The translations under genes and the position numbers were made by a program. The notes under the pieces were generated by a model. The model saw only the letters and a program-made list of their open reading frames with translations, did not search any database and was not told where the DNA came from. Source: Palaemon carinicauda (taxonomy: Eukaryota; Arthropoda; Malacostraca; Decapoda; Palaemonidae). From it: 64,000 nt of DNA. Positions 12,028-23,361 of the stretch are shown here, in pieces (positions within the stretch are counted from its first letter, which is position 1; each line of letters begins with the position of its first letter). Location: the NCBI RefSeq assembly GCF_036898095.1, contig NC_090746.1, positions 56,684,602 through 56,748,601 on the forward strand. Direction: 5' to 3'.

Positions 12028-12644
12028 ATCCCTTTCCTTTTGTTGCTTATCCAGGCGTAAGATTTACGATTGAAGATAAAAAGAACCCATTAGAATATTC
12101 AGTATTATGTAGCCATTTGAAATGAAATAATAGTAGTATTAATTGTTTTTTACTCAACCATTTAATTAATATCCCTACTTTTAACTATAATTACGAATTA
12201 TAAGCATAAAGAAATTATATTAACTTTGAAAAATTATCATTAGTGAAATGACCGCTCAGGGCAAAAAAAGCGTGATTATCGTACAGCAGCCTATTGCACA
12301 CTTGCGCCTAGTGGCCGTGTTTACGTGTGGGAGTGTCATCATGGATATACAGTACTATACTGTAATTTTTAACTATTGCTAGATAGGCCTACGTACTGTA
12401 TCAAACCTTGAAAACCCTTTTTTGTTTTTTGTATCTATAGGAAATAATTCTACATCATTCGGAAAATACTGAAAACAGTAAGCTATGCATAGTACAGTAG
12501 TAAATACTACAGTCATAGAAAATTATCAAAACTTTAACAACTTTTTATTGTTTTATTTATCCATAAAAGAAATTTTGTACAGTATTTTATAAAAAAAATC
12601 TATAAGAAGGATTTCTTACAGTATTGTTAAGATAAAAGCTACAG

Positions 12645-12663
12645 TATATATGTATATATATAT

Positions 12664-12724
<61 letters not shown>

Positions 12725-12799
12725 ATATATATATATATAATATATATATATATAATATATATATACATACATACACACATACATACACACACAGTGTAT
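12645..12799. repeat. (TA)n microsatellite grading into (CA)n
   Basis: A long TA tract with occasional A or G interruptions, then ATAC/ACAC units. Confidence 0.95.
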
Positions 12800-12959
12800 A
12801 TACAGTATATATATAGCTAGAAAGCTAGAAATGGAGTGAAAAAAAAATTGACGGGTAGGTTGCTGTTTGCCGCCATGATGTGTTTCGAAATATACGAATT
12901 TCCAATTACACGAGGCCTTTCATCGACCAAATTCTCGCATAATTCGGGACCCTACTGTA

Positions 12960-13352
12960 CAGGAATAAACTGTCATGTACCAAGGAAAAAAAAATTTACA
13001 GTATCCCGCATGCCAGGCACATTACATGCAAAGAAAGACATTCTTGACAACAGTGACTTTCATCTGCATGACATTTGAGATATTGTATATCATAAAAATA
13101 ACCAATACATATGCATCTACATTACTATTTTTATGACGAAATTACCTAACCACACCAAACTGAATAAAAATCTTAGCTCTGATAACATTGGTCATTTCCA
13201 CTGGAGGCAAATGCATAAGCTTAGAATTACATAGCACAGTACAACTCTAAAATAACAAAACATTAAAATACTCTCTAAAACAATCTCCATACTAAATATC
13301 TTTAGCAGTAACTATATCAATGTATAATGGCAGTTAGCAGTTTTCAACATAC
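12960..13352. other. Unique intron sequence next to photolyase exon 3
   Basis: Between the DNA transposon and the donor of exon 3. AT-rich, no repeat or exon recognised. Confidence 0.45.
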
Positions 13353-13478
13353 CTTTCAAAAGAAACTGAAACTGACGATATGTGGTATCCAGAAACTTAG
13401 GGATAAGACAGTATACCACATGAAGAGGTAATTTATTTTTCAGTGCTAATCGCTGAGCAAAAAGTAAGGCCCAATTAT
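13353..13478 (-). CDS. phr: Class II CPD photolyase, coding exon 3
   Basis: Exon of 126 nt between acceptor TATTAACAG and donor GTATG. After the split Asp codon it reads [19 protein letters not shown], then [16 protein letters not shown] and FQFLLK. This is the conserved antenna-domain start of class II photolyases (DNWALLYAQRLAL type). It ends one base into the next codon. No later exon (CDFSPLR-type region or the FAD-binding domain) is visible between here and base 1, so the following intron exceeds 13 kb. Exons 1-3 together cover roughly the first 115 residues of an enzyme usually 450-530 residues long. No stop or frameshift is seen, so the gene looks functional as far as it can be read. 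Confidence 0.92.
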
Positions 13479-14359
13479 CTGTTAATAGAAAAATACCAAA
13501 ACATCAGGTACCACAAACATGACATTTAGAAGTAATTTGTAATTTGTATTTTGATACAAACCTGTAGCTCTTTAATAGGGATTATCTTTTGGCAAAGCTG
13601 TAAGACAAGACACTAAGATTTTAATGTGAGGTGGCAACTACACAAGCACTAGACAGTGGGAGGGTGGTGTGGGTAGCTGGGGGGTTGCTGGCTACCCCCA
13701 ACTCACTCACACATCAGTGGGATTACACCACTTTTGATTGCAGGCAGGACTTAAGGGGACAGGTGATGGTGGGACAATTTGTATAAATATGTACTGGTTT
13801 ATATCGTTAGGACACTAAACAACCCTTACGCTATTTAGTAGGGAGGCCTCACCCATTAGGAGGGTGGTGGTCTGACCACTGGCTTGGCCATTGTCCCAGG
13901 TTTTTACCTGTACAGTATTAAACTGTAACTGAGAAAAAAACTTGACACCTCGCTAAAAGGAAAATGCACAAATGGTAGCCTGAGCAACCTGTGTGGTTGT
14001 GAGGAACTAGCAATGTGACTGTCTAGGTAAGAATATTCAGAGTTTAAAAATAGGAATATTAAATCAAACAGACTTTTCACAATACCCACCTCACGGAGAG
14101 TATCTGGGATGTGCACAAGTATGAAATCTATAGATGGATAGATTGATCGATTTGAGGTTTTATTGCATCCTGAAATGAAATCTATATTAGGTTACGCAAG
14201 GGAAATGGAATCTAGATTAGGTTACACAAGGGAAACGGCTATCACCTGCAGATATGTGGAGCAAGCTTGCAGAGGGCCCATGATGCTGTTCCCCCTGAGA
14301 GGGGAAGATGAAAGAAAAGAAAAGAGCCAGACATTCTTATCATTCATCCCAGACTAATC

Positions 14360-14780
14360 CCGGGTAACCAATGCCCTCAACCATCTGCTATTTGTCCATC
14401 AAGGAGCCTGAGCTACCTGTAAGCCACTTGTGCACCCACCACAGAACCAATGAAAAATGCATCCATGTTCTAGTGGGTCACATCTTGCAGGTACCGGGTG
14501 GTGAAGGTCACTTGATGCTTACACATCTACGCCACAGAGTAGTTGCATTTAAATGCTAGGGATGTGCTTATGCCCCTCATCATGAGCTCTAGGTCGATGA
14601 GTAGGAGGAGGGTCGGGATTCCATGCATGGTCAATAACCCTGCGAATTCAGGCTGAGATGGTATTTTTAGTGACACTCTTCTTGACCCTCCCTGTGCTAA
14701 CAAAGAGTGCTGATACACGGGGACGAGCTACTTGTTGTGAAAATTCTCTCTGAGAGAGGAGATGCTGGATAGTCTCTAGG
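14360..14780 (-). pseudogene. Tyrosine recombinase C-terminal remnant of DIRS-B
   Basis: The minus strand reads RVSALFVSTGRVKKSVTKNT across several frames, then RGISTSLAFKCNYSVA (around the HxxR box) and VTFTTRYLQDVT, whose Tyr matches the catalytic nucleophile (about 14490). The N-terminal core-binding part is missing: sequence jumps from an RT-end/recombinase-start overlap directly into the C-terminal domain, so an internal deletion occurred. Stops and frameshifts make it non-functional. Confidence 0.6.
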
Positions 14781-16640
14781 CGTGAAGTTGTAGCGAAGCT
14801 ACGACTTTGTGGAAAATGTTGGCATGTGGTTGTATGAGTAGTTCGTGTCATGGAGGGAGTTCTCTTGGAGACTTCGTCAGGAGTTGCAGAAGGTCTGGAA
14901 ACCATTCCGCATGATGCCATAGCGGAGCTATGAGAGTCATTGAGAGGTTGAATGATTTTCTGGCCTTGTTGATTACCCTCCTCACGAGACAGAACGGGGG
15001 AAAGGCGTAAACGTCGATGTTGTCCCATCATTGTTGGAATGCATCTTGCCCGAGAGCCCTGAGGTCTGGGACTGGGGAGCAATACAACGGGAGCCTAAAG
15101 TTCAGGGCCATTGCGAAGAGATCCACAGTCGGAGAACCCCACAAAGTAAGGACTTTGTTGGCTACTAGATGATTCAAAGACCACTCGGTACTCACTATCT
15201 GAGAAGCTCTGCTCAGATTGTGGGCGAGCACATTCCTTTTGCCTGGAATGAAGTGTGCAGATAGTGGTATCGAGTGAATCTCTGCCAATCTCAGTATCTC
15301 TATTGCTAGATGGGACAGGGGCTGCGAAAAGGTACCTCCTAGTTTGTTGATGTAAGCCACTATTGTGGTGTTGTCGCTCATCACCATCACTGAGTGGCCC
15401 GCCAGGAACTAGTGGAACTGTTGAAGGGACAGAAAAACGGCCTTCATCTCTAAGAGATTTACGCGGAGGTACTCTTCTGACTTTGACCAGAGGCCTGAGA
15501 TCGTGTGGTGCAGCACGTGGGGCCTCCAGCCTTTTTTTTGAAGCGCCTGAGAACAGCATCAAATCGTAGATTCTCGTCCGACACCCACCATTCGAGGTCC
15601 GTCTGTTCCGCTGATCCCATGGAAATCAGGATGTCCGGGGAGTCGAAAGCCTGATTCCACCGGGACTTGAGTCGCTACTGGAGAGATCGAATCTTGAGGC
15701 GATCGTTGGGAACTAGACGGGCCAGAGAGGAAAGGTACCCGAGAAGACGTAGCCATGTCTGGGCTGGAAGCTCTTCTCGTCTGAGAAAGGGTCTTGCGAC
15801 CTTTCTCAGCCTCACTATTTGTGGATATTGGTGTCTAATATCATGCCTAGGTATACCAGTCTCTGCATAAGAAGTAGGGAGGACTTCTCGAGGTTTACCA
15901 TGATCCCCAGATCTTGGCAAAGCCTCAGAAGTTTTTCTCGGTGTTGTAGAAGGGTTGACACCGAGCCCGCTAGGATTAGCCAGTCGTCCAAATAACGGAG
16001 GAGACGGATGCCAATCCTGTGTGCCCAAGATGACACTAGGGAGAACACTCTAGTGAAGACTTGAGGAGCTGTGGAAAGACCAAAGCACAGCCCCTTGAAC
16101 TGGTATTTCCTGTTGTCTAGGCTGAATCTTAAGTACTTCCTTGAAGACGGATGGATTGGGATCTGGAAATATGTCTCCTTTAGGTCCAGTGTGTAAATGA
16201 AGTCCTGTGGTCTTACCACATGTCTGACTGTGTCTGCCATCTCCATGCTGAAGAGAGTTTGCTTGACAAACTTGTTTAGAGCTGAGAGGTCGATGACTGG
16301 TCTCCAAGCTCCAGATGCCTTTTTCACAAGAAAGAGTAGACTGAAGAAGCCTGGAAACTCGTCGAGGACCTCCTGGAGAGCGCCCTTCTTCAACAGGGTC
16401 TGGATTTCTGCCCAGAGGGCTAGCCCGTTTGCTGATCCCATAGCAAAGGCGTCTATTGACACTGGATTCCTGATCAAGGGAGAGAGAGATGTTGTGAACG
16501 GGATGCGATACCCTGAGCGAATCACGGAGTCTATCCAGGGTTAGGCCCCGAGTTGCTTCCACCTGTCCCAGCAATTTTGTAGGCTTCACCCCACTATTGG
16601 ACAAGCGGGGAGAACGCCAATTCTAGTGTATGGGGCCTCG
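14780..16640 (-). pseudogene. Reverse transcriptase / RNase H of DIRS-B
   Basis: The best block (15815-16525) reads 236 residues without a stop: GYRIPFTTSL, FLVKKASGAWRPVIDLSALN, YTLDLKETYFQIPI, CFGLSTAPQVFTRV and YLDDWLI. This gives a complete palm with the YxDD box and first Asp. RNase H continues in other frames (MVMSDNTTIVAYINKLGG, HFIPGKRNVLAHNLSR, TVDLFAM) and the post-RNase H region (LPLYCSPVPDLRA) follows. Several frameshifts separate the blocks. RT domain order and the overlap into the recombinase match DIRS-D. Confidence 0.8.
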
Positions 16641-16649
16641 GCCACTCCC

Positions 16650-19600
16650 TCTAGGAAATTTTCCTCCCCTGGAGGACTTACTGCTATTCTTGTCCTTGGT
16701 CGGAAAGGGCTTCTTAGACACCACTGTTTTCCATGCTGTCTTGTTTGTCGAGGTCTTATCTGGATGGGACTACTGAGGAGCTGGTGATTTATAGGGCTTG
16801 GATGTCAAAGCCCTATGGAGGAGGGAGTCCTGGTGAGACTTCCTCCATCTCTCAACAGCTTGTTCCACGTCTTTTGACTCAAAAAGAGAGGAGTTCCTGA
16901 GCCTAGCGATCTTGGCATTCGGGACCTGCTGATGGAATCTCTCAGCCACAGCATTCCGACGTTTCAGGATGGTGTTCGGCCATAAGTTTGAGACTCGATG
17001 GTGCGAGTGCGTGAGAGAAGTAAAGTCTCTGGTGCGTTCCTTAGAAAAATCCTCAGTTCGCACCAGGATTCCCAGATTCCCCAGCCAAAGATCAAGCCAC
17101 GAAGTAACCTGCATGGCATACTTCGTGACCTTTTCCTGATTGAGGATCTCGGCTGCCGAAAAAGTGACATCACGGTTGGAGACCCTCTCAAGACAGACTC
17201 CCTAAGTGAGCTCTTTCAGAGAGTGGTGGAGTGAAAGAGCCGGACTAAGCTCGTCCAAAATTTTGAAATGCCTCCTCTACTGGACGCGAGGAGGTGGGAG
17301 AGGCTTGACGGTAGAGTGTGAGCATTGAGAGGAGGAGAACTTGGAGAGCTGTTGGGCGATCTTTGCCCGGGCACTCTTTAGCCCTTGAGACCAGGCCAAG
17401 GCTGCACTGACCTTAACGGGCGTGAGTGCCAAAGACACGATCTAAGACCATGTCTTTGCCCTCTCGTGGTGGTATCTCCGGGTCGGTAAACCCGTTGAGT
17501 ACCCTGATGAGAGTCAGGACTTGCCAGAAGTGGGACTGGCAGCGAAGCCTCCTTCTTCCACCTCAGAGATGTCCTCTCTGGGTGGGTCGTGAGCATTCCT
17601 AGAGTGACTGGTAGTTCCTGAAGGCCTGGAGGTCCTTGAAGAGGATTTGGAAATGTCTTAGAGTTCTTTGATTCCTTTTGGCCAAGGAGATAGGACTCCA
17701 GCATTGAAGGCTGGATGGAGTTGTCCTTCCTGTCTTCCGCTGGTGGTGGAGGACTCTCTGTGTGAGGAAAATTTTCCTCCGAAGGTGGAAGAGAGGAAAT
17801 TCAAACCTCGTGAGACTCCCTCGGCAGAGGTAAGGTAGGAGAGCGTCCTGAGGGCGAGTCAGGAGGGGCAGGCCTCAAAGGCCTAACAGGAATCAGTTTC
17901 ACCCTAGGGGATGTTACTGTGTTTCAGGCTCCTTTTTTTCTCTTCAAGGGAGAAGCAGCCAAGGTTCTTTGCGGGAGATCTACTGGAACCGTCGGATGTT
18001 GTGAGGTCTCTGAAGAGTGAGATGATAAAGCAGGTCTGAAGGCTTGTACAACTGCTCTGACCATGGCACTGAACCAAGGCTGTCTGCTGACAGTGGCACA
18101 GTCAGAGAGAGCTCCTGAAGAGAAAGGGATCAATGGATCCCTGTGAGGAGTCTCGACCTATGGTTGATGTGGTGGGTCTGCCTTCGAAGAAGGAATCTTC
18201 GGAATATTGAACCCTTCTGTGAAGCCTCTTCCTCCTTTTCCCAGCGGGAGTGCTGTAATGCATTTGCGGGGAGGGGAATGGGGCTATGGCAACCTATTAA
18301 AAAGTTTGCCTTTTTGACTTGTGCAAGGGGAAATTGAGGCGCAGGAGAGCGCTGGCTAGCAGGCGAATGCTGGTGCGCAGGTGAGCATGGGAAAACAGAC
18401 AAGTGCTGGCGAGCCAAAGAACGTTGGTGCATAGGTGGGCGCAGGTGCCAGGTGAGCTGGAGAGCGTTGACGAGTCGGCGAGCGCCAACGAGCTGGAGAA
18501 CGCTGGTGCACAGGAGAGCACTTGTGCAAAGGAGAGTGCTGGTGCGCAGGAGAGCTCTGATGCGCAGGAAAGAGCTGTCGCACTGGTGAGCGCAGGTGCG
18601 CTGGCGAGCCAGCAAACGCTAGTGTTTTGAACGGTGAGAACGTGCTGGAGAGCGCCGGCGATCGGGAGATCGATGGGGTATTGGAGAGCGCTAAAATGCA
18701 GGAGAGCGCTGAAGCACTGGAAAGCGCTGACGCGCTGGAGAGCCTTGATACACTGAAAAGCGTTGGCATGGGGGATCACGAACAATCCATAGAAGAGTCC
18801 AAGTCCAAAGACCGAGGACTACCGGCAGCATCGTCAAGAGAAGGTCCAGGAACGGGCGAAGGTTGAGGGCCAGAAGACAACAGAAGAGGAGGCTCCTCTG
18901 CGGAGGAAGGCTGCGAAGATGAGGCGCCTTTTCACCGATGGCGAAGGGCGACCTCTAAGGCGAAGCGGAGGACGAGCTCTGCAAGATCGGTGATGCCCTC
19001 TGGGGGCCGGTGGATCAGCAAGCTGAACTATAGAAGTCCACAGAGGAGTTTCTACGAGTGAACTCCTCCTCCGAGGAGAAACACTCGCAGGAGAGACAGA
19101 TGAACTTTGCTTCCCCCTTGAAGGATGATCATGAATGGGTGAAGCGCAGTCGTCAGCAACAGCCGAAGAGTCTGAAGAGGCAGGGGCGTCAGCAGCAGAT
19201 GCCTCAGACACCACTAAGTCGGCGTACGACAGATGAACCACCTCCGAAGTCGACAAAGGCTGCACATTAGCACCATGGATGAGCTGCAGCAAGGAGTTCT
19301 TGGAGGGCGGACCCGGAAGCCCCAAGGACGACCACCCCTGTACAAAAGGAGAAAGACACAAGGCCTCACCTGGGGGGAGAGGTGGGGCCGCTTTGCCAGA
19401 GGAAGCAACACCATCTCTGGAGGACTGGGGTTGACCAACAATTAAAGGGCCTACGCTACTACTCGACGGTCTCTCGGATGAAGCCGATTGAGTAGGAGCT
19501 TCGGAGGAAGGTTAGGAAGCGGAAGAAGAAGCCTTAGGTATTTTCCCTTTTGAAGAAATCTTTGAAGGAGAAATATCCTGCTTTGAATTCTTCTTCTACC

Positions 19601-19740
19601 GTCGCCCAAGCCTTTCTCACTGGGAGGCAGATGACTGCAGACACTCACTACACTTGTTTTCCCCATCATACCGTTGACCTCTGCAGGCGGGACAAAGGGT
19701 GTGTCAATCGGTGTCCACGGCCGACATGAAGGTACCACAG
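16650..19740 (-). pseudogene. gag of DIRS-B (decayed)
   Basis: It begins near an ATG at about 19721 and reads, after an early stop, HTLCPACRGQRYDGENKCSE, the same two-CxxC layout seen in the DIRS-D Gag (HTVCSNCRGKTC...CDEC). The end (16770-17114) reads KDVEQAVERWRKSHQDSLLH before the RT start. The middle is occupied by a low-complexity tandem region. Numerous stops are present. Assignment is by position and the Cys block. Confidence 0.6.
18330..18770 (-). repeat. Degenerate tandem repeats in DIRS-B gag
   Basis: GCGCAGGAGAGCGCTGG-type units recur over about 440 bp with variable spacing. The translation is rich in short Ser/Ala/Leu repeats in several frames. The homologous gag region of DIRS-C carries a larger minisatellite. 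Confidence 0.65.
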
Positions 19741-20376
19741 GGGAGGCGGGCAGGTACGCATGGTCGGCAGAAGTAAACACACACACACTAATAAAGAGAA
19801 AGCACAAACAAAAAGCAATTAATGGCAGTCCAAAATAACTTGGTGAGGATGAAGAACGGTAACGACCGTTCACCATCCACATCAAAAGCAAAGTGAGCTT
19901 AAATCACAGGTGTGTGAGCGGGAGCAGTACCAAGCTAACCCCCCCTATCCTTGCTAACTAGCGGAATGGGTAGTTAACCCTCGCTAAAATTTTAATGGCT
20001 AGTCCTTTCAGCTTCGCCGAAAGTAATACCCCTAATAAATAGCATAGGTTTATATTCCAGTTACAAAACAAACGTATATTATAAAATTTTTCATTAACAT
20101 TGAAGCAAACTCGGGCTTTCAAATGCCTTTATTCCTGAAACTAGAGAAATAAAATACATATACAGTACATTCACCATAAAATTCAGAGCATACTTCACCC
20201 GAATGTGAAAATACAGGAAAAGAAAGTCTCTTAACACATATGCATCTCCAAAAAGAGTGAACTAATGTTTATGATGTAACTGTTCAAAGGATACAACTTG
20301 AAGTTGTAGAATAGCGAATATGACAGTCAAGAGACAAAAATGTGCAAAACTAATTAAGAACTATAGTCTGTTTCCT

Positions 20377-20865
20377 CCTAGCCGGCAACTGGAGCTGAAC
20401 CACGGTTTGAAAGCTCGTCACTGATTGGCTGTTGGTTCAGGCTTCCTCCCCTTCCGCTGACCGACAACGAAGCAAAACATTGTACAGTATTTGTCCGCTG
20501 TACATGGAATTCATTTTTGCTTTATACCTCACTTAGTTTGCATAATATCTACCTGGTTCTTTGGTCACACACAGTTTAAAGGTACATGATGAGTATTACC
20601 TTGAAAAAAAATCCATATCTTAAAAAAATATACGAAAAATTACGAGTTGAAGTGAAACAAGCGCTGAAAAAACTTTATACAACTTTTTTATATGCGGTTT
20701 TTTACCTACAAATGTCATGCAAACGTAAATAAAAATAGGTGGATTTGGTAGAAAAATCCTCTTGAATGTCATGAACCTAAAAAAATAATGCAAGGAAGGA
20801 AAATAATGGTGAAATATTTGGCTTTATACCACAATATCGTTACAAATTTTGGTGACGATTCGTCG

Positions 20866-20955
<90 letters not shown>

Positions 20956-21487
20956 ATAGTGGAACACATGAGCTCAGAAAACAGGTGCAACTGGAGTGGC
21001 AAGTGATTTTACAGTAATTTTTTTTTACATTAAAATGAACTTCCCAGCATTACTCTCTATCTTTTCTATAATGTAAGACCCCCATGACAAGAAGAAGGAT
21101 TGTTTCTACATTATTCTACCTTTGTTTATATACAGGAGCTTAATATTTGCAAAATAAAATCAGCATATAACTTGGAGTGGTATAAGATTCTCAAGAGATA
21201 GCGTTACTTCAACACATTTTAAAATTCTTTTTAGGCAAAGTGGATATTTTTTTCACCGAAATTGTAGTCTTTCATTATTAATCAGTCTGTTATCAAAGAA
21301 CCAAGAAGATACGACACAAAATAAGTGAGCTATGAATGAAAAAAAATAAAAACTTCTCGTGATTAGTAATGGAATATTTTGATGACAACAGGTGATCGTC
21401 AGTCAGTGGGAGAAGAGGAAGCTTGAACCAAAAGCCAAACAGCGACAAGCTTTCAATCTGTGGTTCTGCTCCAGTTGCCAGCTCGGA
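20377..21487. mobile_element. Fold-back element with long inverted arms
   Basis: The left arm (20377 to about 20580, starting CTAGCCGGCAACTGGAGCTG) is complementary to the right arm (about 21275-21487). The arms are about 200 bp and diverged, with about 700 bp between them. The centre contains a (GA)n run and no ORF of note. It resembles a long-TIR MITE; superfamily unknown, no clear target duplication seen. Confidence 0.65.
20871..20952 (+). repeat. (GA)n microsatellite
   Basis: About 41 GA units in the centre of the fold-back element. Confidence 0.97.
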
Positions 21488-21774
21488 TGTATTAATTGGC
21501 GTGGATTTTCATACACTCAAATATGAACTAAGTTTGAAGTCTGTGACAACAATGTCCTAACTTATGACTGATTACATAAATTGGACATTTTGTTTGACTG
21601 ACCTTTCAAAATTTAATCATTTCAAGCTTTTTACATAACAGCTAATCCCTGCAAGTTTCATTACTCTACAGTTGAATTGTGGCCAGGAAGGTGTCCACTA
21701 ACACACTCACAAACAGGGGGTAAAACATAACCTCCTTCCAACATTGTTGATGAAGGTAATAAACTTTAACAAAC

Positions 21775-21901
21775 CTTGTATCCTTTGATCACGACACATC
21801 CAGTACACAATCCCTTGGCTGTCCTCAGGTACATCTGAAGCTTCACTGATCATTTCAACACGTTTCTTGTTGAATTTGAAATCCAATATGTCCTCTCCTA
21901 C
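21775..21901 (-). CDS. phr: Class II CPD photolyase, coding exon 2
   Basis: Exon of 127 nt between a CTTTAG acceptor and a GTTTGT donor. It reads without a stop in phase 0 and ends one base into a codon. The reading includes DFKFNKKRVEMISEAS and GIVYWMCRDQRIQ. The YWMxRDQR block is the N-terminal photolyase-domain signature of class II enzymes, where it precedes DNWAL. The leftover G joins exon 3 (AT) to give the expected Asp of that DNWAL block, which confirms the splice phase. Most family members have Ser where this has Cys (YWMCRDQR), which I do not expect to abolish function. Confidence 0.92.
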
Positions 21902-22185
21902 CTAAAGCAGAGATGTCATCAAAGTAAAATATCAAAACCTTCTAAGGAGCAAAAACTACTTTGCATTAATTTTTCAATGCGTTTCAGTTTTGTGCAGAAA
22001 GAAGTGCAGGTACTAAATTAATTTTCTGCTTGTAGTACAGTACTCCTAAAATCATGAAATTACTGTATTTTGATTTGAAATCCACCGAATTTATAGCTAT
22101 ATTTCGCTTATATATTTCTGTATACAGTCATTCAGGGCACTTCAAATTTTCTTTTTTTTACTAAACATATAAATACAGTACTTAC

Positions 22186-22281
22186 ATTCTTTCTTTCCTC
22201 CTCAACACGTGATAGTATATCTAGGTCAGGGCTATCAACCTTTTGCTTTTTTGGAGAAGGTTCTTCGTTTGCTGGTGGCAT
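22186..22281 (-). CDS. phr: Class II CPD photolyase, coding exon 1
   Basis: First coding exon of a cyclobutane pyrimidine dimer photolyase, a flavoenzyme that uses light to split UV-induced dimers. It runs from the ATG at 22281 for exactly 32 codons to a GTAAGT donor (complement of 22180-22185). The peptide starts MPPANEEPSPKKQKVD and has a basic nuclear-localisation-like patch (PKKQK), as expected for the poorly conserved N terminus of class II enzymes. Exon 2 continues in phase 0. A CAG precedes the ATG by one base, so an upstream non-coding exon ending there is possible but not shown. The identity rests on exons 2 and 3; this exon alone would not identify the gene. Confidence 0.82.
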
Positions 22282-23117
22282 CCTGTGGATAATGTATTCC
22301 TCTTTCCTTTAGTTACTAACAGTACCTGATGCAGTTTAATACCTGTATAAAGAAAAGAAAAGTCAGAAAGGATATAGATTAAACATTACCCAATACAAAA
22401 ACCCTCAAGAAAACTACCAGATTGAATCATTTTATTCAAATCTGTTGCACTAAATTTTCAGACTTGAAAAATCCCCATATTATAAGCACTAGTAAACAAG
22501 TAACAAACAATTGTTTCGTCCTCAAATTGGAATACTTGTACTGCACTGCATATTCTCATTGGTTCCTCAAACACTTCATAAGGCTTAATAACAACTATTC
22601 TTCCAACAAAATAAAGGTATACAGTACAATGCAAAACTAAAACAAATTATAATTTGAAATTTACATACCATCTATCAGCTATCAGAACTTTGGTTTTATA
22701 AAATATCTCAAGGATATACATTCTAAATATTAGTAAAGAAAGATGTACAGTATTTTACATTCTTTCATTAGATAACCTAAGAGGAATAAGGGTAAATACT
22801 GAATTGCAATGAGTGTAATAAAAAAAATATTAATAAAAATCTTTTAATCTGTTCCATACCAAACATTTTTTTTTCATTATCTGACACCCACTTAAAATAT
22901 TTGTACATACGAAAGCCTAATAATTTATTGTTACAATATACGAGAATATAGGTAAACTACTCATCATTTTTTGAATAGCTACCTGCTGAAATATTTCCTG
23001 CATTGCAAGCAATAGGCCTATTTCCCTGAATAACTTCCATGGCATCACCATTGACTTATACATTGTACAGTACTGTATTCATGTAGGTTAGCCTTAAATT
23101 TCAGATATCTATTCTGT
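22282..23117 (-). other. 5' flank of photolyase gene
   Basis: AT-rich sequence between the photolyase ATG and the DIRS-D insertion. It must contain 5' UTR, possibly an upstream intron and perhaps the promoter, but no TATA box or initiator can be assigned with confidence. No ORF here resembles a known protein. Confidence 0.4.
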
Positions 23118-23122
23118 TTTAT

Positions 23123-23316
23123 AAAAATGATATTTTGATTATAAAATGAATTTTTGAATATACTTACCCGGTGAATATATAATAGCTGACGTCTCCGGCG
23201 GCTCGACAGAAAAACACAAAAACTCGCGAGCGATCGCTATGAAGGTTGCGGGTGTGCCCACCAGCGCCAACTATCGGCCAGATACCGCATATACATGTAA
23301 ACAGCTCCAGTTCTTC
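23123..23316. repeat. Left terminal inverted repeat of DIRS-D (copy 1)
   Basis: Shares, in inverse orientation with 53807-53974, the block from GGTGAATATATAATAGCTGA to CAGCTCCAGTTCTTC. The outermost bases differ (ACTTACCCGGTG here, TTAACTTAGCCGGTG at the other end), as in DIRS elements with non-identical ends. Confidence 0.85.
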
Positions 23317-23361
23317 TCATCCCGCTGGGTCTCTATCGGGGAGGAAGGGGGGGCCTTTAAT

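Larger units (their letters stand above)
10139..12957. mobile_element. TA-flanked DNA transposon with CAGTAGGGTCCCG termini
   Basis: The left end CAGTAGGGTCCCGAATTACA (10139) is matched on the opposite strand by CAGTAGGGTCCCGAATTATG (12957). TA flanks both ends (10137-10138, 12958-12959). Termini and target site fit the pogo/Tigger branch of Tc1/mariner. The interior is AT-rich, carries two (GA)n runs and a (TA)n run, and has no intact transposase. The only notable ORF is the small acidic one at 11548. Confidence 0.75.
13530..20072 (-). mobile_element. DIRS-B: DIRS retrotransposon, decayed, in photolyase intron 2
   Basis: Element of about 6.5 kb on the minus strand. The gag-side terminus (about 19911-20072) carries the GCTAACTAGC and CTTTCAGCTTCGCCGAAAGT motifs and ends like DIRS-C. 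The recombinase-side terminus (about 13530-13860) has a terminus-like stretch plus a diverged internal complementary region. Order: gag, RT, RNase H, tyrosine recombinase remnant. All genes carry stops or frameshifts. No target duplication is evident, as expected for recombinase-mediated integration. Terminus coordinates are good to about 10-20 bp. Confidence 0.75.
13479..21774 (-). other. phr: Photolyase intron 2, filled by mobile elements
   Basis: The 8.3-kb intron between coding exons 2 and 3. DIRS-B occupies about 13530-20072, leaving only about 50 bp to the exon 3 acceptor, and a fold-back element takes 20377-21487. Only about 0.6 kb looks like original intron sequence. The span 20073-20376 and 21488-21774 shows no further element that I recognise. 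Confidence 0.75.

Noticed and set aside
11889..12125. ORF with a long Arg-Glu dipeptide repeat
   Set aside because: It is a (GA)n microsatellite read in frame. The same holds for ORFs at 20769-21006, 25133-25333, 36019-36276 and 57671-57899.
12587..12790. Tyr-Ile-rich ORF, and the similar one at 62199-62495
   Set aside because: Translation of (TA)n tracts.
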